The notes under the pieces were generated by a model that saw nothing but the letters and a program-made list of their open reading frames with translations, was not told where the DNA came from and did no database searches. From Alkalihalobacillus sp. BA299 (GTDB lineage Bacteria > Bacillota > Bacilli > Bacillales > Bacillaceae_F), in the NCBI RefSeq assembly GCF_017745675.1, contig NZ_JAFLJM010000006.1, positions 208,637 to 272,636 of the forward strand: a stretch of DNA of 64,000 nucleotides. The letters run 5' to 3'. Of this stretch, positions 19,901 through 28,579 are shown one piece after another. Numbering within the stretch: position 1 is the stretch's first letter; the number at the start of each line of letters is the position of its first letter. Position numbers and translations under genes: made by a program.

Positions 19901-20653
19901 ATGCAAAGATATTTTGTGGCTAAAGAACAAATGAATGATCATATGGTTCTCATTTACGGTGAGGATGTCAAACATATTACCCGTGTCATGCGTATGACCG
20001 AAGGAGACCACATTATTTGTAGTAATAATTATGATCGTGTTTGCCTTTGTGAAATTGATCATTTTGAAGATGATCAAGTCGTAGCGCTTATTATTGAAGA
20101 TCTTCCGAGTGATAGTGAACTACCGGTCAATGTTACAATTGCTCAAGCTCTTCCAAAAGGTGATAAGCTTGATTTGGTCATACAAAAAGGAACTGAGCTC
20201 GGAGCAGCTCAGTTTATTCCTGTTCAAGGTGAGCGTTCCATTGTGAAATGGGATGGAAAAAAAGAAGATAAACGACTTGATCGTTTAAATAAAATCGCAA
20301 AAGAAGCAGCCGAGCAGTCTCATAGAAGTCGGATTCCTGTGATTAAAAGTCTCCATAGCATGGGTCAATTAATTGAGCGAAAAAGTGAGTTTGATCATGT
20401 GTTATTTGCTTACGAAGAAAAAGGAAAGTCCGGTGAGCATAAACAACTAGCAAACATCTTAGCGGAAGCCAAGATAGGTGAGTCCCTCCTATTTGTCGTC
20501 GGACCTGAAGGTGGTTTTTCTGAAGGTGAAGCTAATAAGCTGTCTGATGCAGGGTTTATTCCTTGTAGTCTTGGGCCAAGAATTTTACGAGCTGAAACAG
20601 CACCGTTGTATATACTTTCTACTATATCCTATTATTTTGAGTTAGAGAGGTGA
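19901..20653 (+). CDS. rsmE: 16S rRNA (uracil1498-N3)-methyltransferase
   Basis: A 250-residue SPOUT-class RNA methyltransferase. The C-terminal knot shows VVGPEGGFSEGEA and LGPRILRAETAPLYIL; ALPKGDKLDLVIQKGTELGA is also diagnostic. A GTG at 19889 is in frame but is part of the ribosome site (AGGTG); the ATG at 19901, 9 bases on, gives the common MQRYF start. It is separated from prmA by a MITE-like repeat, which interrupts an otherwise tight operon, and is followed after 5 bases by mtaB. Confidence 0.93.
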   Translation: MQRYFVAKEQMNDHMVLIYGEDVKHITRVMRMTEGDHIICSNNYDRVCLCEIDHFEDDQVVALIIEDLPSDSELPVNVTIAQALPKGDKLDLVIQKGTELGAAQFIPVQGERSIVKWDGKKEDKRLDRLNKIAKEAAEQSHRSRIPVIKSLHSMGQLIERKSEFDHVLFAYEEKGKSGEHKQLANILAEAKIGESLLFVVGPEGGFSEGEANKLSDAGFIPCSLGPRILRAETAPLYILSTISYYFELER

Positions 20654-20658
20654 GATAA

Positions 20659-22005
20659 ATGCCAACAGTTGCATTTCAAACATTAGGCTGTAAAGTAAAC
20701 CACTATGAAACGGAAGCGATCTGGCAACTATTTAAAGCGGATGGCTATGAAAAGGTTGACTTTGAGAAAACAGCCGATGTTTATGTTATTAATACATGTA
20801 CAGTAACAAATACAGGTGATAAAAAAAGTCGTCAAGTGATTAGGCGTGCGATTCGAAAAAATCCAGATGCTGTAATTTGTGTAACTGGATGTTACGCACA
20901 AACGTCTCCTGCAGAAATCATGGCTATTCCGGGTGTAGATATTGTTGTTGGAACACAAGACCGTACAAAGATGCTTACGTACATTGAGCAGTATAAGACG
21001 GAACGTGAACCGATCAATGGCGTAAGTAACATAATGAAAACCCGAGTATACGAGGAGCTAGATGTTCCTGCATTTACCGATCGTACGCGTGCATCATTAA
21101 AAATTCAAGAAGGCTGTAATAATTTCTGTACGTTTTGCATCATTCCATGGGCTCGTGGTTTAATGCGCTCACGTAACCCGAAGGAAGTCATTAAACAAGC
21201 GACACAGCTAGTAAACGCAGGTTATAAAGAAATTGTCTTAACCGGTATTCATACAGGCGGGTATGGTGAAGATTTAAAAGATTATAGTCTTGCTCGGTTA
21301 CTAGAGGATTTAGAAAAAGTTGAAGGACTTAAACGAATTCGTATTTCATCAATTGAAGCGAGTCAAATTACAAATGAAGTAATTGAAGTGATAAATCGAT
21401 CTACAAAAGTCGTTCGTCATCTTCACATTCCGCTTCAATCGGGGTCAAATACAGTTTTAAAGAGAATGCGACGCAAATATACAATGGAATTCTTTGGTGA
21501 ACGCTTAGATCGTCTAAAAGAAGTATTACCAGGGTTGGCTGTTACTTCTGATGTTATTGTTGGGTTCCCAGGTGAAACGGAAGAAGAGTTCCAAGAAACG
21601 TATGATTTTATTGCTAAGCATAAGTTTTCAGAGTTGCATGTCTTCCCTTATTCGAAGCGAACGGGGACACCAGCTGCGCGAATGGATGATCAAGTTGATG
21701 AAGACGTAAAAAATGACCGTGTACATCGTCTGATTGAGCTATCAAATCAATTAGCGAAGGAATATGCTTCTCAATTTGAAGGGGAAGTACTCGAAGTCAT
21801 ACCAGAGGAAATGGATAAAGAAGACCCTAATAGTGGCTTATATATTGGTTACTCTGATAATTACTTAAAAGTTAAATTCCCAGCAACAGAAAGTTTGATC
21901 GGAGAAATTGTAAAAGTAAAAATTATAAAAGCAGGTTATCCATACAACGAAGGTGAATTTGTTCGTGTTTTAGAAGCTGAGCGTAAAATCGTTGTAAATG
22001 GATAA
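20659..22005 (+). CDS. mtaB: tRNA t6A37 methylthiotransferase MtaB
   Basis: A 448-residue radical-SAM methylthiotransferase that converts t6A37 to ms2t6A37 in tRNA. The N-terminal cluster cysteines are Cys11 (LGCKVN), Cys47 (NTCTVT) and Cys78 (TGCYAQ). The radical-SAM cluster is CNNFCTFC (Cys153, 157, 160). A TRAM domain forms the C-terminus. AGAGAGGTGA precedes the ATG. It is the last gene of the hrcA-to-mtaB cluster and is followed by a long quasi-palindrome that probably ends transcription. Confidence 0.95.
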   Translation: MPTVAFQTLGCKVNHYETEAIWQLFKADGYEKVDFEKTADVYVINTCTVTNTGDKKSRQVIRRAIRKNPDAVICVTGCYAQTSPAEIMAIPGVDIVVGTQDRTKMLTYIEQYKTEREPINGVSNIMKTRVYEELDVPAFTDRTRASLKIQEGCNNFCTFCIIPWARGLMRSRNPKEVIKQATQLVNAGYKEIVLTGIHTGGYGEDLKDYSLARLLEDLEKVEGLKRIRISSIEASQITNEVIEVINRSTKVVRHLHIPLQSGSNTVLKRMRRKYTMEFFGERLDRLKEVLPGLAVTSDVIVGFPGETEEEFQETYDFIAKHKFSELHVFPYSKRTGTPAARMDDQVDEDVKNDRVHRLIELSNQLAKEYASQFEGEVLEVIPEEMDKEDPNSGLYIGYSDNYLKVKFPATESLIGEIVKVKIIKAGYPYNEGEFVRVLEAERKIVVNG

Positions 22006-22011
22006 TTGAGT

Positions 22012-22131
22012 AAGAGGCTAACTTATATTAAAGTGGAAAGCACCTAAGTATGATTTATAGAACCTATGTAATGGGTAATACTATATATCGTAAACTGAGG
22101 CGCTTTTAAAAACTTTATAAGTTAGCTTCTT
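22012..22131. repeat. 120-nt quasi-palindrome P1 after mtaB
   Basis: AAGAGGCTAACTTATA (22012-22027) pairs with TATAAGTTAGCTTCTT (22116-22131) with one G-T pair. Inside, AAAGCACCTAAG pairs with CTGAGGCGCTTT, and TATGATTTATAG with CTATATATCGTA, giving a nearly continuous hairpin about 55 bases long per arm. The core AAGCACCT-N5-TGATTTATAG recurs in the element at 46778-46894. T-rich sequence follows, so it may also act as a terminator. Confidence 0.7.
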
Positions 22132-22199
22132 TATTTAACTCTTAAAATTTACAATTCAGCTAATAACATAGCTATTTTGGACAATCTTTTTGAAAATGA

Positions 22200-22228
22200 T
22201 TGAACTTGCAGAGTGCTCTAAATATATG
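22200..22228 (+). promoter_or_regulatory. Candidate promoter of deoC
   Basis: TTGAAC (22200-22205), a 17-base spacer and TATATG (22223-22228), some 50 bases before the deoC start. The -10 is imperfect. No DeoR-type operator was recognised. Confidence 0.4.
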
Positions 22229-22276
22229 TTAGGATAGAAGAGGTACGTACAACTGAATGAGAGTGAGGATTTACAG

Positions 22277-22951
22277 ATGAGTGACAATATCGCTAAAATG
22301 ATCGACCATACATTATTAAAAGCTGAAACTACGAAGGATCAAATTATTCAACTTTGTAAAGAAGCAAAGGAGTACAAGTTTGCATCGGTTTGTGTAAATC
22401 CAACATGGGTTCAAACTGCATATGAACAACTAAAGGATACACCAGAAGTAAAAGTATGTACGGTTATCGGTTTTCCATTAGGTGCAAATACATCCGAAGT
22501 AAAAGCATTTGAAACGACGAAAGCAATTGAAGAAGGTGCGACTGAAGTTGATATGGTTATTAATGTTGGTGCATTAAAGGATAACAACGACCAGCTTGTT
22601 GAAGCAGATATTCGTGCTGTTGTTGAAGCGGCTAAAGGAAAGGCGTTAACAAAAGTAATTATCGAAACAAGCTTACTAACAGAGGAAGAAAAAGTTCGTG
22701 CATGTAAGCTTTCTGTGCAAGCAGGTGCAGATTACGTAAAAACATCGACTGGATTCTCTACAGGTGGTGCAACGATTGAGGATATTCGCCTAATGAGAGA
22801 AACAGTCGGTCCTGATATTGGGGTAAAAGCTTCAGGTGGCGTCCGAGACCGCGAAGGTGCATTGGCAATGATTGAAGCTGGTGCAACGCGCATTGGTGCA
22901 AGTGCAGGAATTGTTATCGTAAATGGTGGGCAATCCCAATCTGATTATTAA
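22277..22951 (+). CDS. deoC: Deoxyribose-phosphate aldolase
   Basis: A 224-residue class I aldolase that splits 2-deoxyribose 5-phosphate into acetaldehyde and glyceraldehyde 3-phosphate in deoxynucleoside catabolism. The Schiff-base lysine lies in [14 protein letters not shown] (about Lys155); [13 protein letters not shown] and [10 protein letters not shown] are further family signatures. In B. subtilis deoC sits with nupC and pdp elsewhere; here it is alone between mtaB and the yqeW-type transporter, bracketed by two quasi-palindromes. GTGAGGA lies upstream of the ATG. Confidence 0.96.
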   Translation: MSDNIAKMIDHTLLKAETTKDQIIQLCKEAKEYKFASVCVNPTWVQTAYEQLKDTPEVKVCTVIGFPLGANTSEVKAFETTKAIEEGATEVDMVINVGALKDNNDQLVEADIRAVVEAAKGKALTKVIIETSLLTEEEKVRACKLSVQAGADYVKTSTGFSTGGATIEDIRLMRETVGPDIGVKASGGVRDREGALAMIEAGATRIGASAGIVIVNGGQSQSDY

Positions 22952-22957
22952 AAAATG

Positions 22958-23076
22958 AAACGGGTGACACGAATTTAGGTTAACTCATAAACAATGTGTC
23001 GTGCAGCACAACGAACTAATTTAGAACAGTGCAGACATTTATGAAGCCTTCCTACTTTAGAAAACGTCACCCGTTT
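22958..23076. repeat. 119-nt quasi-palindrome P2 between deoC and yqeW
   Basis: AAACGGGTGAC (22958-22968) pairs perfectly with GTCACCCGTTT (23066-23076). Inner segments also pair (AGG/CCT, TCATAAA/TTTATGA, GTGCA/TGCAC). It follows deoC and overlaps the stop codon of the convergent yqeW-type gene (TGA on the minus strand at 23067-23069), so it likely works as a bidirectional terminator. It shares the GGGTGAC end with the element at 46778-46894. Confidence 0.65.
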
Positions 23077-24002
23077 TTTCCATGAACGAAAATAATAAAC
23101 TTAGCATACCAATGGACAAAAGGTAGAAGCACTAATGAAGATATAATGTTAAAAATTGTACTCGCATGAGCGAGCTGTAAGCTCGGTAAGTGGGTTAATG
23201 AGCTAGAGATCTCGCTTAACCAGCCAATGAATGGAAAGAATAATACAACACCTAATAAATTTAACCAAATGTGTGCAAAAGCAACTAATTTTGCAGATTG
23301 GTTCGCACCAACGCTCGCCAAGAAAGCACTGAAGCACGTTCCAATATTAGCCCCTAGCATAATGGCAATACCCGATGGTAACCCAAAGATTTCATCGTTC
23401 ATAAAACCCATTGCAATCGCCGTTGTTGCTGTACTTGATTGAATAATGGCTGAGAAAACGGTGCCTAAACCGATGCCAAACAATTCACTATTATTTGTCC
23501 AAGTAAAAAAAGCATGAGCGAAAGGTAAAGACGATATCGGGTATGCAAGTCCCTCCAATCCATGCATCGCAACAAAAATACAGCCCAATCCAAAAGAGAT
23601 ACAACCGATGAAATACGAAATTGGATTTTTAAGGAAAAGTAAAAACACCCCAATAAGCAGTAATGGCATGATAAAAAAAGATAAATCAATTGCTAAAATT
23701 TCCAGTGTAAGACATGTACCGATATTCGTTCCAAGTATAATTCCTATTGACTTTTGAAAACTAAGTACGCCAGCTGCTACAAGACCAACTGCCATAATCA
23801 TAACTGCAGAACTGCTTTGGAGAATTGCGGTTACTCCAGCACCTAATAATAAACCTTTCCAAGGAGTATCAGTCATTCCTTCTAATATATATTTAAAGCG
23901 ATTTCCTGCTAAGTTATGCAGTCCTGCTCTCATAATCGTCATGCCAAATAGAAATAAGGCGATAAAAACAATAAACAATGTAAACAACTCTTTATGAGTC
24001 AT
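23067..24002 (-). CDS. yqeW: Na/Pi cotransporter family protein (YqeW type)
   Basis: A 311-residue integral membrane protein of the PNaS (NptA) family, likely sodium-coupled phosphate or anion uptake. The two inverted repeats each contain the diagnostic QSS motif (AILQSSSAVMIMAVG and AIIQSSTATTAIAMGF), each followed by a GTNIGTCL/GANIGTCF loop. The frame is open to 24032, but the ATG at 24000-24002 has GAGGTGA 5 bases upstream and gives MTHKELFTLF. The typical C-terminal PhoU-like domain is missing, as in B. subtilis YqeW. Its stop lies in the hairpin shared with deoC. Confidence 0.86.
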   Translation of the reverse strand: MTHKELFTLFIVFIALFLFGMTIMRAGLHNLAGNRFKYILEGMTDTPWKGLLLGAGVTAILQSSSAVMIMAVGLVAAGVLSFQKSIGIILGTNIGTCLTLEILAIDLSFFIMPLLLIGVFLLFLKNPISYFIGCISFGLGCIFVAMHGLEGLAYPISSLPFAHAFFTWTNNSELFGIGLGTVFSAIIQSSTATTAIAMGFMNDEIFGLPSGIAIMLGANIGTCFSAFLASVGANQSAKLVAFAHIWLNLLGVVLFFPFIGWLSEISSSLTHLPSLQLAHASTIFNIISSLVLLPFVHWYAKFIIFVHGKNG

Positions 24003-24073
24003 AAAATCACCTCTTATACATCCTATGGACAAGACGTTTCAAGCATGACAATTACATTCTTAAAATTTAATAC

Positions 24074-24102
24074 TTGAATATTCTGAAAATGTGTTCTATT
24101 AT
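24074..24102 (+). promoter_or_regulatory. Candidate promoter of the acyl-CoA dehydrogenase operon
   Basis: TTGAAT (24074-24079), 17 bases, TATTAT (24097-24102). A second possibility is TTGAAT (24142-24147) with TAGTAA (24165-24170), which would place the palindromic operator inside the promoter. Either way the operator lies at or just downstream of the start site. Confidence 0.5.
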
Positions 24103-24153
24103 ATATATGAGAATAAAATATGTGGCAAAGTCATATATTTTTTGAATAAAACA

Positions 24154-24169
24154 TACTAACCGGTTAGTA
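24154..24169. promoter_or_regulatory. TetR-type operator, site 1
   Basis: TACTAACCGGTTAGTA, a perfect 16-bp palindrome 25 bases before the acyl-CoA dehydrogenase start. The identical sequence occurs at 35328-35343 and variants at 35293-35308 and 29181-29196, all upstream of genes in the same island as a TetR regulator. Binding by that regulator is inferred. Confidence 0.75.
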
Positions 24170-24194
24170 AATTAAATAATTAGGAGGGTGTAAT

Positions 24195-25400
24195 ATGAAT
24201 TTCGACCATAGCCCGAAGGTAATTGAATTACAGGAAAAGCTGACTGCTTTTATGGATGAAGTGGTGTACCCAAATGAAAGGGTTTACAAAGAACAGCTTA
24301 ACCAACAAGAGACACGCTGGAGTGCAGTTCCAAAAGTGATGGAAGACATGAAGATTAAAGCAAAAGAAGCTGGACTATGGAATTTATTTTTACCAGAAAG
24401 TGAATATGGAGCTGGCCTAACAAATTTAGAGTATGCTCCATTATGTGAAATTATGGGTCGTTCAATGATTGCTCCGGAAGTTTTTAACTGTAGTGCACCA
24501 GATACAGGAAACATGGAAGTGCTTGTTCGTTACGGAGCAGAAGAACATAAGGAGAAATGGTTAAAACCACTTTTAGAAGGTGAAATTCGTTCAGCGTTTT
24601 GCATGACTGAGCCTGAAGTTGCCTCTTCTGACGCAACGAATATTCAAGCAGAAATTCGCAGGGAAGGGGACGAATATATAATAAATGGAAGGAAATGGTG
24701 GTCTTCAGGAGCAGGTGATCCACGTTGTGAAATTTTGATTGTCATGGGGAAAACAGATCCTTCTGCTGCCAGGCATGAACAGCAATCGATGATCCTCGTT
24801 CCGATGGATACGCCAGGTGTGAATGTGATTCGTATGCTACCGGTGTTTGGATATGATGATGCACCACATGGTCATGCTGAAATTGAATTTAAAGATGTCC
24901 GTGTACCAGCATCTAATATCCTTTGGGGAGAAGGAAAAGGGTTTGCGATTGCTCAAGGTAGATTAGGGCCGGGAAGGATTCACCATTGTATGCGAACAAT
25001 CGGTGCAGCTGAACGAGCGCTTGAACTACTTTGTAAACGAGCAAAGGAAAGAGTAGCTTTTGGTAAAACATTGGCAGAACAGGGCGTTACTAGAGAAGCG
25101 ATTGCAAATTCAAGAATTGAGATCGAACAAGCCCGTCTGCTCACATTAAAAGCAGCCTATATGATGGATACAGTAGGGAATAAAATTGCCAAAAAAGAAA
25201 TTGCGATGATTAAAGTTATTGCACCACAAATGGCTCTAAATGTTATAGATCGAGCGATTCAGGTGCATGGAGGAGCAGGTGTAAGTGAAGACTTCCCACT
25301 TGCAAATCAATACGCTGCAATTCGAACACTTCGCTTAGCTGATGGGCCAGATGAGGTACATCGAGAATCAATTGCAAAACTAGAGTTAAAGAATTACTAA
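24195..25400 (+). CDS. Acyl-CoA dehydrogenase, ACAD10/ACAD11 type
   Basis: A 401-residue FAD-dependent acyl-CoA dehydrogenase, first gene of the island. Visible motifs are [15 protein letters not shown] near residue 136, [15 protein letters not shown] near 164, [16 protein letters not shown] near 256, [14 protein letters not shown] near 356 and [13 protein letters not shown] near the end. This pattern is the one I know from the dehydrogenase part of eukaryotic ACAD10/11 rather than short- or medium-chain enzymes. In animals that part is fused to an APH-like kinase; here the kinase is a separate gene at 31441. GGAGGG precedes the ATG. Substrate is unknown; 4-phospho- or 4-hydroxyacyl-CoA is an inference. 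Confidence 0.9.
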   Translation: MNFDHSPKVIELQEKLTAFMDEVVYPNERVYKEQLNQQETRWSAVPKVMEDMKIKAKEAGLWNLFLPESEYGAGLTNLEYAPLCEIMGRSMIAPEVFNCSAPDTGNMEVLVRYGAEEHKEKWLKPLLEGEIRSAFCMTEPEVASSDATNIQAEIRREGDEYIINGRKWWSSGAGDPRCEILIVMGKTDPSAARHEQQSMILVPMDTPGVNVIRMLPVFGYDDAPHGHAEIEFKDVRVPASNILWGEGKGFAIAQGRLGPGRIHHCMRTIGAAERALELLCKRAKERVAFGKTLAEQGVTREAIANSRIEIEQARLLTLKAAYMMDTVGNKIAKKEIAMIKVIAPQMALNVIDRAIQVHGGAGVSEDFPLANQYAAIRTLRLADGPDEVHRESIAKLELKNY

Positions 25401-25484
25401 ATTCGAGTCAGTAAAAATGAGTAAGAGCCATTTACCCCTAGTTACTATTATATTATGAAAACATAAGTGAGAGGTGGAAACGAT

Positions 25485-26258
25485 TTGAATGCATTAGATT
25501 TGTTTAAATTAGATGGAAAAACAGCAATCGTCACTGGTGGAGGACGCGGTTTAGGTCAACAGATGGCAGAAGCGTTTGCAGAAGCTGGGGCTAATGTCGT
25601 TGTATGCTCCAGAAAACTTGAAGCTTGTGAAGAAGTTAGTCAAAAGTTAAGAGAAAAAGGTGTCCGTTCTCTTGCATTTCAATGTGATGTAACGAACCCA
25701 AGTGACGTTCAAGATGTTGTTGATGGGACTCTCGAAGAGTTTGGCTCGATTGATATACTTGTCAATAATAGTGGCGCAACATGGGGAGCTCCTGCTGTTG
25801 AAATGCCCCTTGAAGCCTGGAATAAAGTAATGAATGTTAATGTGACAGGTACTTTTTTGATGTCTCAGGCGGTTGGGCGAGAAATGATTAAACAACAATC
25901 AGGTAAGATTATCAATATTGCGTCTGTTGCTGGATTGGGTGGTGCTGATCCTCGGGTTATGGATACTGTTGGTTATAACACTAGTAAAGGTGCTGTCATT
26001 ACATTTACAAAAGATCTAGCAACGAAATGGGGCCAATATAATATTAACGTTAACGCGATTGCGCCAGGCTTTTTCCCGACGAAAATGTCCAAAGGTTTAT
26101 TAGATAAAGGATCAACGTTAATTTTAGAACGGACGCCGTTAAATCGTTTCGGTAGCGATTATGATTTGAAAGGAGCAGCATTGTTTTTAGCCTCTAATGC
26201 CTCTAACTTTGTTACAGGTGATGTTCTCGTCGTTGATGGTGGCTCGCATGCTATGTAA
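25485..26258 (+). CDS. Short-chain dehydrogenase/reductase (SDR)
   Basis: A 257-residue classical SDR. Rossmann motif TGGGRGLGQ near residue 18, NNSG near 93, catalytic Ser in INIASVAG and YNTSK further on. The open frame begins at a GTG (25467), but GAGAGGTGG at 25470-25478 points to the TTG at 25485 (MNALDLFKLDGKTA). It lies 84 bases after the acyl-CoA dehydrogenase and is probably co-transcribed. It resembles gluconate 5-dehydrogenase-like SDRs in annotation style, but the context suggests a hydroxyacyl-CoA or hydroxy-acid oxidation. Substrate unknown. Confidence 0.85.
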   Translation: MNALDLFKLDGKTAIVTGGGRGLGQQMAEAFAEAGANVVVCSRKLEACEEVSQKLREKGVRSLAFQCDVTNPSDVQDVVDGTLEEFGSIDILVNNSGATWGAPAVEMPLEAWNKVMNVNVTGTFLMSQAVGREMIKQQSGKIINIASVAGLGGADPRVMDTVGYNTSKGAVITFTKDLATKWGQYNINVNAIAPGFFPTKMSKGLLDKGSTLILERTPLNRFGSDYDLKGAALFLASNASNFVTGDVLVVDGGSHAM

Positions 26259-26279
26259 GTGAGTCTATTCAATTAAGGT

Positions 26280-26334
26280 TAAAGTATGTTACACAAGGTG
26301 TAACGTTCTCGATCTTGGATCAACTTATACTTTA
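26280..26334. other. Branched inverted-repeat structure before the thiolase gene
   Basis: An outer stem TAAAGTAT (26280-26287) / ATACTTTA (26327-26334) encloses a perfect hairpin GTTACAC-aag-GTGTAAC (26288-26304) and a small GATC-ttg-GATC (26311-26321). It sits in the 128-base gap between the SDR and thiolase genes. Role unknown; mRNA processing or stabilisation, or an operator, are possible. Confidence 0.5.
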
Positions 26335-26386
26335 TCTTTTGAGCAAATTTTTAGAAATCTCATTCAAAAACTAAGGAGGAGAAGGT

Positions 26387-27562
26387 ATGTCGAAAAGAGA
26401 TGCGGTTATCGTTTCCGCTGTTCGTACAGCGATCGCAAGACAAGGGGGGGCATTAGCAAGTCTACAAGCCCATGAATATGGTGCAGTGGTAATTAAAGAA
26501 GCTATGAAAAGGGCAAATGTAACTTCTGAAATGGTAGATGACGTTATTTTTGGAAACGTTTTAAGTGGAGGAGGAAATATCGCACGTTTAACAGCATTAC
26601 AAACAGGACTTTCTTTAGAGTTGCCAGGATTAACAGTTGATCGTCAATGTGGTTCTGGAATTAATGCTGTAAATCTAGCAGCACAAGCTGTTAAAGCTGG
26701 AGATGGGGATGTCTTTATTGCTGGGGGAACAGAGAGTATGAGTCGAGCACCGTATTTAATGGATCGGCCGACTAAAGCGTATAGCATGATGCCACCACAA
26801 TTTAGATCCTCCCAGTTATCGCCAAAAGAAATTGGTAATCCACCGATGGGAATTACTGCTGAAAACTTAGCCAAAAAGTATTCTATTTCTCGTGAAGAGC
26901 AGGATGAATACTCGTTGATGAGCCAGCAAAGAATGGCTGCTGCGATGGAAGCAGGCTATTATAACGAGCAAATCGTTTCAATAGATGTGCCTGTTCGAAA
27001 AGGAGAACCGATTCGTTTTTCTGTTGATGAGCATCCTCGTGCGAATACGACGATCGAAGGGCTGCAAAAGTTACTCCCTGCTTTCCTGAAAGACGGAACA
27101 GTAACAGCAGGAAGTAGCTCTGGATTAAATGATGCAGCGAGTGCCCTAGTCATTATGTCTCGTGAAAAGGCAGAGGAATTAGGATTGAAGCCATTAGCTG
27201 TTGTGAGAGACTATACTGTAAGTGGGGTAGACCCAAATATTATGGGAATTGGGCCGGTACCGGCAACTCGTAAACTATTAAATAAAACGGGGTTAAAGAT
27301 AGAAGATATTGACTTAATAGAGTTAAATGAAGCGTTTGCAGCTCAAGTTATCGCTTGTAACAGAGAGCTCGAAATGGATTTAGCAAAGCTCAATGTGAAC
27401 GGTGGAGCAATTGCTCATGGTCACCCGCTTGGTGCAACAGGAGCGATTCTTATGACAAAAGCGGTATATGAATTAGAGCGTAGAAAGGCTAGAACTGCAT
27501 TAATAACGGCTTGTATTGGCGGAGGGCAAGGAATCGCCACATTAATAGAGAGAGAAGGATAG
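26387..27562 (+). CDS. Acetyl-CoA C-acyltransferase (thiolase)
   Basis: A 391-residue thiolase. The acyl-accepting cysteine is in [10 protein letters not shown] (Cys88); [15 protein letters not shown] carries the catalytic His (about 344-346) and CIGGGQGIA the second cysteine near 376. Length is standard. AAGGAGGAG precedes the ATG. As part of the island it should perform the final thiolytic cleavage of 3-ketoacyl-CoA. Whether it prefers long, short or branched substrates cannot be told. Confidence 0.92.
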   Translation: MSKRDAVIVSAVRTAIARQGGALASLQAHEYGAVVIKEAMKRANVTSEMVDDVIFGNVLSGGGNIARLTALQTGLSLELPGLTVDRQCGSGINAVNLAAQAVKAGDGDVFIAGGTESMSRAPYLMDRPTKAYSMMPPQFRSSQLSPKEIGNPPMGITAENLAKKYSISREEQDEYSLMSQQRMAAAMEAGYYNEQIVSIDVPVRKGEPIRFSVDEHPRANTTIEGLQKLLPAFLKDGTVTAGSSSGLNDAASALVIMSREKAEELGLKPLAVVRDYTVSGVDPNIMGIGPVPATRKLLNKTGLKIEDIDLIELNEAFAAQVIACNRELEMDLAKLNVNGGAIAHGHPLGATGAILMTKAVYELERRKARTALITACIGGGQGIATLIEREG

Positions 27563-27572
27563 AGGTGTTTAT

Positions 27573-28325
27573 ATGCGGGTAAAAAACAAAGTAGCCATAG
27601 TTACAGGAGGGAGCAGCGGAATTGGTCGCTCTGCTGCTCTGCGTTTAGCTGAAGAAGGTGCAAAGGTGATTGTATCTGATGTCAATGAACAAGCTGGTGA
27701 GGAAACGGTTTCTGCCATTCATAAAAATGGTGGTGAAGCTTCTTTCATTAAAGCTGATGTTTCGAATGAAGAAGAAATAAAACGACTGATGAATTCAACT
27801 TTTAAGCAGTACGGTTCAATCGATATTGTTTTTAATAATGCAGGTGTTGGTAATCAACAATTAAAGATTACCGAACTTGAGACTGAAGAGTGGGATAAAG
27901 TTGTGAACATTAATTTAAAGGGTGTTTATTTAGGGATGAAGCATGCCATTCCATACATGGAAAAAGGAAATGGTGGTTCGATTATTAATACTTCTAGTGT
28001 TCTCGGAATAAAAGGGATGAAATTTCAAGGCCCTTATAATGCAGCAAAAGGCGGGGTCATCACATTAACCAAAAATGCAGCACTGGAATTTGGTAAAAAA
28101 AATATTCGTGTGAATGCGATAGCACCAGGTGTTATTGATACGCCAATTATAAATGATTGGCGCGAAGATGAGTGGAAATGGGGGATTATTTCCAAAGCGA
28201 ATGCCTTAAGACGTTTAGGAAAACCAGAAGAGGTTGCTAATGTCGTCCTGTTTTTAGCTTCAGATGAGGCATCGTTTGTAACCGGTTCGACAGTCATGGT
28301 GGATGGTGGTGGACTAACGTTTTAA
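27573..28325 (+). CDS. Short-chain dehydrogenase/reductase (SDR)
   Basis: A 250-residue classical SDR. TGGSSGIGRS near residue 12 binds NAD(P); NNAG near 90, IINTSSV near 140 and YNAAK near 157 form the catalytic set. C-terminal VTGSTVMVDGGGLTF is typical. The start ATG has AGAGGTG upstream, 10 bases after the thiolase stop, so they are one transcript. It is only moderately similar to the other two SDRs of the island, so they probably serve different steps. Substrate unknown. Confidence 0.87.
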   Translation: MRVKNKVAIVTGGSSGIGRSAALRLAEEGAKVIVSDVNEQAGEETVSAIHKNGGEASFIKADVSNEEEIKRLMNSTFKQYGSIDIVFNNAGVGNQQLKITELETEEWDKVVNINLKGVYLGMKHAIPYMEKGNGGSIINTSSVLGIKGMKFQGPYNAAKGGVITLTKNAALEFGKKNIRVNAIAPGVIDTPIINDWREDEWKWGIISKANALRRLGKPEEVANVVLFLASDEASFVTGSTVMVDGGGLTF

Positions 28326-28342
28326 GCTTCAATGGAGAGAGT

Positions 28343-28492
28343 ATGTTCGATGAACAATCTGAAGTTGAAATCAAGAGGTATTTTGAAAAGCATTTAGCCG
28401 CTTATAAAGTTCCTAAAATCTTTGAGTTTCGTGGCGAACTTCCTAAAACGAGTGTAGGAAAAATATTATGGGAAGAACATCAAGTGAAATAA
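28343..28492 (+). pseudogene. Remnant C-terminus of an acyl-CoA synthetase (AMP-binding family)
   Basis: A 49-codon frame whose product keeps the C-terminal subdomain of ANL-superfamily ligases: EVEIKRYFEKHLAAYKVPKI, then FRGELPKTSVGKILWEEH with the near-terminal catalytic lysine motif PKTSVGKI. Full enzymes are about 500-560 residues, so roughly nine tenths is missing. GGAGAG lies before the ATG, but a fragment this small cannot form adenylate. It points to deletion of a fatty-acid or related CoA ligase from the island between the SDR and the TetR gene. Confidence 0.8.
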
Positions 28493-28534
28493 AAACATCG
28501 CAGAAGCTCTAGAAAAGGAGTGTGAAGGTTGGTA

Positions 28535-28543
28535 TGCTATAAT
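28535..28543 (+). promoter_or_regulatory. Extended -10 promoter of the TetR gene
   Basis: TGCTATAAT (28535-28543), an extended -10 with no good -35. An ACTAAC half-site (28545-28550) follows directly, resembling half of the island's palindrome, but the other half is absent, so autoregulation is not supported strongly. Confidence 0.45.
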
Positions 28544-28579
28544 AACTAACAGAATACACTGAAGATGGTGGGGTTGACA

